Origin: Zonotrichia leucophrys gambelii
Taxonomy: Eukaryota; Chordata; Aves; Passeriformes; Passerellidae
Assembly: GCF_028769735.1 (NCBI RefSeq)
Contig: NC_088171.1
Coordinates: forward strand, 124,766,533 to 124,830,532
Direction of reading: 5' to 3'
Length of the DNA: 64,000 nt
In this document: positions 60,501 through 64,000 of the stretch, in pieces
Position numbering within the stretch: the first letter of the stretch is position 1
Layout: the number at the start of each line of letters is the position of its first letter
Notes under the pieces: model-generated
Told to the model about the DNA's origin: nothing
The model's database searches: none
Seen by the model: only the letters and a program-made list of their open reading frames with translations
Position numbers and translations under genes: made by a program

Positions 60501-63500
60501 AGTAGAGGTTAATAGCACATCAAAGGAGATCTTTGCATTGTGCTTCACTGGAAGAGATGAGTTTGACTTGTTTCCATACGAATTAATGTTTCTTTTAAGG
60601 CAAAATAGCTGGAAAAGTGGACAAACATGTTTGTGAAGGGAATGCTTGGTCAATATGAGCAAACCTGGGAAAGACATCCTTAGTGGACAGATTTTCACAA
60701 TTCAGGCTGACAATCCCTGCAGGAAGTTCAGAGGACAGGTAGGAGGCAAAGCAGCACGTTCCTTCCTTACTCAGGCACTACTGCTCTGTTTCTTTTGAAC
60801 CCTCCACCCTTTTTCAACACGGAGTCAAAGACCAGCCTTACTGTAAAAATAACATGGTTGGCACGCAAAGCCAGCAAGTTTGTCCTCTCTTACACAGTTC
60901 TTGCATGAATGCATGGAATTGTCTTTTCACTATTGGGGAATCTGAGTGGTTCAAGTCACTTGCATGAATAAAAGAAAAAATAAATATTTTCATGGAGTTT
61001 TTAAAGTATCTTTATAGATTAAGATTTATAGGACTTGACTTCAAAATCCACTGCTCAAGTGAATTTCAGAGTATTTACTGGGAATGAGAAATTTAAGGAT
61101 CAGGTGATTACTTCTTTCCTTCAAACAGCTAGATCGGTATCAAGTTAAATTGCACATGAAAGAAAAGGCAGTCAGTACCAAAACCTTTTGGCAGAAACAT
61201 AGGAACAAATTAGAGAACTGCAGTATAATTTTCTACTTCCTCACAGATTTTCTCTGGTCTGGTTGCGAGATATACAATACCAATCTTGAGATGGAATCAG
61301 GGATGTAAACCCAAATAGCGTGAGACTTTTCAAGTCTAGAAGAGCAAGCTGGAAAATACCTGCTTGTCCTGCATGGTAGCTTGAGATGCCAGAGGCAAGA
61401 ATTTTCTTAGAAGACTTTTGAACACAAGTCATTTAGTCAACCCTTTTTGCAAACTTAGCATGTTGGCAATGGGAATGTGTTAATAGTAAAAACTAGCTTT
61501 AGCTTCCAAAGAGTTTTCCCCAGTGTTGTTCTACAGTCCATGAAAAAGGAGGTCTTGAAAGGTGAGTCAGAAGTGGAAGCTAAAACACTGAGCAGCAGCC
61601 CAGAGAGCCTGTCTCTTCCCCCTGTGTGCAGGTGTGAGAAGGCTTGTGCTGTTTGGTGAAAAGGAGCCCCCATCAACTGTGCCTCAGGTGTTTTACACCT
61701 TTTAGCCCAGGATAAAGCCCTTTGGGAGCCCTGGCCAGGTAGACAGCCTACACATATTCCTAGCACTTTACTACATGATTTTGGCCAACGGGAAGAGGAG
61801 CAATTGCAGCCCCTCTCCAGCTTTCCTGGGAAAAGTGTTGGTATCCACATCACAATGAGAAGACCCTTCCTCTGCAGAGTGTGTCAGGCTCTGTCCTTCA
61901 AATTTCTGTACTATGATGCTCTCCTTTGTGATATCCTGAGAATGAGAAGTATGGTTATAGCTATAAATTAAACATTGTTTTCTCCTGCGGTTCCCTTCAC
62001 AGTGCTTGATCAATATCCTCAGTAATGGAACTCTACTTATGATATGCAATCAAGGGGAAAAGCTACAGCTTTATATAACCTTTTAAAATCCAGTGGGAGC
62101 ATCTGTACTTTATTGATTCCAAATTTCATAATCTAGTTATTTATCATGGGTAGAAATATTTGTTTTATCATTACCTATTCCTAATAATTTTGCCATTCCT
62201 TGTCCTTCCCCTTATGTCCTTATTGTTCCAGGCTGCACAGAAAGGACAAAGTTGAAGTTTTATTTGTCTTTATTTACAGAGACATTATTTGGGATGATTT
62301 TTTTTGTACATCTGATGTTTCTAAAAACCATTCCAGAGTATTTGTTTTCTGAAAGTTTCTTCTGTGAGCAGGTATTCCCTGCTAATGAACTTTTGTTTTA
62401 TGTGAATCAAAGGCTTTTTCAGTGCTAGAACTACAGCTATGGAAGATTTGAAGTCACCCTAATATCTTTTTTAGCATTATAACAACTATGCTGATTATAA
62501 AATTCTGAAAATAAATAAAAATATTTTATTCTTGTATGTGGATGTTTGCTGTTCAGAGTAGATACTGCTGCTAAATAAAAAGGACTTTTCAAAGCTTCTG
62601 AAGTTAGGTACAAGCTCACATATCTGCAGTCACTGTGACCTGGGCTGGATCTGACATCCAATCATTTTTTGTCGAGAATCAGGAAAATGGGTCCTGGAGT
62701 CCTCTTCCAAGCCACTGCAGGCTTCTGGAGCTTTCTCTCTCATGACTGAGGCAGGCTACACTCGGTGAGCTGTGACACCATTGCCACAGTAAACTTTGCC
62801 CTAGAAGCATTTCCCTTTGACCTTGCTTTGAACGTGCTGCTGACAACGTGCAGGAGCTGGGCTCAGGCTGCCAGGGCGCTAATTGCATTATAGTGATGCA
62901 GTACTGAGTTAGAGTAATGCAGTAATGCTCTGTGCCCCAGCAGCACCGCGGCGCCAGCACACGTGAGCCTGCCCACCCCAGGACAGGCTGCCTGCCCAGA
63001 TCCACAGCAAGGATTCTTTGGACCCATGCTCCATGCTGGAGAGCAATATGGCTTTGTTTTGACTCAAACACTTTGTGCAAAATGTATTGCACAAAGCTCA
63101 TTGATAAAACAAAGCTATGCCCAGCTCTTCCAGCTCAGAGGCAATGAAATGCTGACACGCCGGGAGATCTTGTGCATGTTGACATACAAAGGAAAACTTG
63201 CAGGTTTGTGCGTTGTTGCTTCATAATCCCTGGCCTAGTATTGCCCAAGCAAACACCTCTTGAGTGGCATAGCTTCCTTAGGCCAGCTTGGCAACTGCAG
63301 CACGTGTTTCATCATGCCTGCCCAGCGATGACACGGCTGGGAAAGGAAAACCACACTTGTAGAACAAGGAAACAGAAACAAAACTCTGCTACCTATGCAA
63401 TTTTTCCCATCCATGCCTTGGGGGTGAGTAGCTATTATTCATAGACTGCTTTAACTTTTTTCCACAGCTAAGGATAGACCGAAGTGTAAAATTTTGGCAG

Positions 63501-64000
63501 TGATGTCCAGTTTTCCTGACAATTTTTTAAGACTTTCTCAAGAGGTTATCTTATCTAAACCAAGACTACCACTTAGAAAAGGTGGTCTATATACACAGTA
63601 TGTCTGTATTCTAGAAGGAAAGCGAGATCCTCCCTTACACAGTAGAGCATAGCTCTATCAGATTGGGTTCCCTCCAAGTTAAACATATGGGCAGTTTAAT
63701 AAGTAAAGGTCTAAGGAAAAAGTTACTCCTCCTATGGAACCAGATTAGTGATATGCTGCAGAGGAGGAGGTGGTGCTCTGCCCTGCCCAAGCAGCAGGTA
63801 TTGTGACTCCAAAAGACAAAATATGGCTTAGCTTGCATGCAGGAGGTGAATCTATGGCTACGTGAAGAGAAACCTCAAACACTGCTGGCCACAGCTCCCA
63901 CGTCAGATGCAGCATCACTGCCCCTGCCCCAAGGAGTAGAAGGAAGGTCTCTGTGCACATTGCCTTGCACTTGGTAATGAAGAGCTGTAATACCCTCCCG
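57511..64000. other. non-coding stretch downstream of MRPL53
   Basis: No gene is supported. The inverted repeat at 63.1 kb lies in a segment (62.87-63.18 kb) that keeps several CpGs and may be regulatory. A minus-strand frame at 58693-59094 is hydrophobic but matches nothing I know. Confidence 0.6.
63071..63096. repeat. perfect 10-bp inverted repeat with a 6-bp spacer
   Basis: CTTTGTGCAA (63071-63080) and TTGCACAAAG (63087-63096) are exact reverse complements. Each arm contains a TTGTGCAA/TTGCACAA core like a C/EBP site. Confidence 0.9.

Noticed and set aside
1..64000. tRNA, rRNA, snRNA and microRNA genes
   Set aside because: No TTCGA-type B box with a matching A box, no U6, 7SK or 5S core and no familiar microRNA seed hairpin was seen. 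A covariance-model search could still find small RNAs.

Overview
This is vertebrate nuclear DNA, almost certainly from a bird and most likely a songbird. It is mostly AT-rich, non-coding sequence with a few CpG-rich islands. It contains CR1 LINE tails (the main avian retroposon) and solo LTRs that resemble, from memory, families described in zebra finch. The only gene I can support with confidence is MRPL53 (mitochondrial large-subunit ribosomal protein mL53). It lies on the + strand as three coding exons, 53414-53502, 54685-54797 and 56435-56562, encoding 109 residues.

Layout. 1-6.2 kb: non-coding, with a CTCF-like motif at 3.1 kb. 6.2-7.35 kb: a strong CpG island with no recognisable coding exon, probably a promoter or 5' UTR exon of a gene outside the window. 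7.35-51.2 kb: a long gene desert holding four related solo LTRs (12.0, 27.6, 31.2 and 35.7 kb; two with clean 6-bp target duplications), one LTR of another family (24.7 kb), CR1 tails (20.6 and 38.1 kb), two probable hAT DNA-transposon remnants (8.6 and 46.3 kb), microsatellites and some palindromes. 51.28-53.2 kb: a GC-rich patch with a second CTCF-like motif pointing back towards the first, a reverse CR1 fragment, then a forward CR1 fragment split by a 612-bp solo LTR with a perfect 5-bp target duplication. 53.2-57.5 kb: MRPL53, with a CpG-island promoter carrying two inverted ZNF143-type motifs and a YY1-type motif over the start codon, plus a 37/41-bp minisatellite in intron 1. 57.5-64 kb: non-coding.

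I found no operon-like gene set, CRISPR array, tRNA, rRNA or intact mobile-element gene, and no convincing undescribed system. The most useful leads are the MRPL53 promoter architecture, the convergent CTCF-like pair about 48 kb apart, the orphan CpG island and the nested LTR-in-CR1. All family names come from reading the sequence and from recall. No database search, conservation track or RNA evidence was available.
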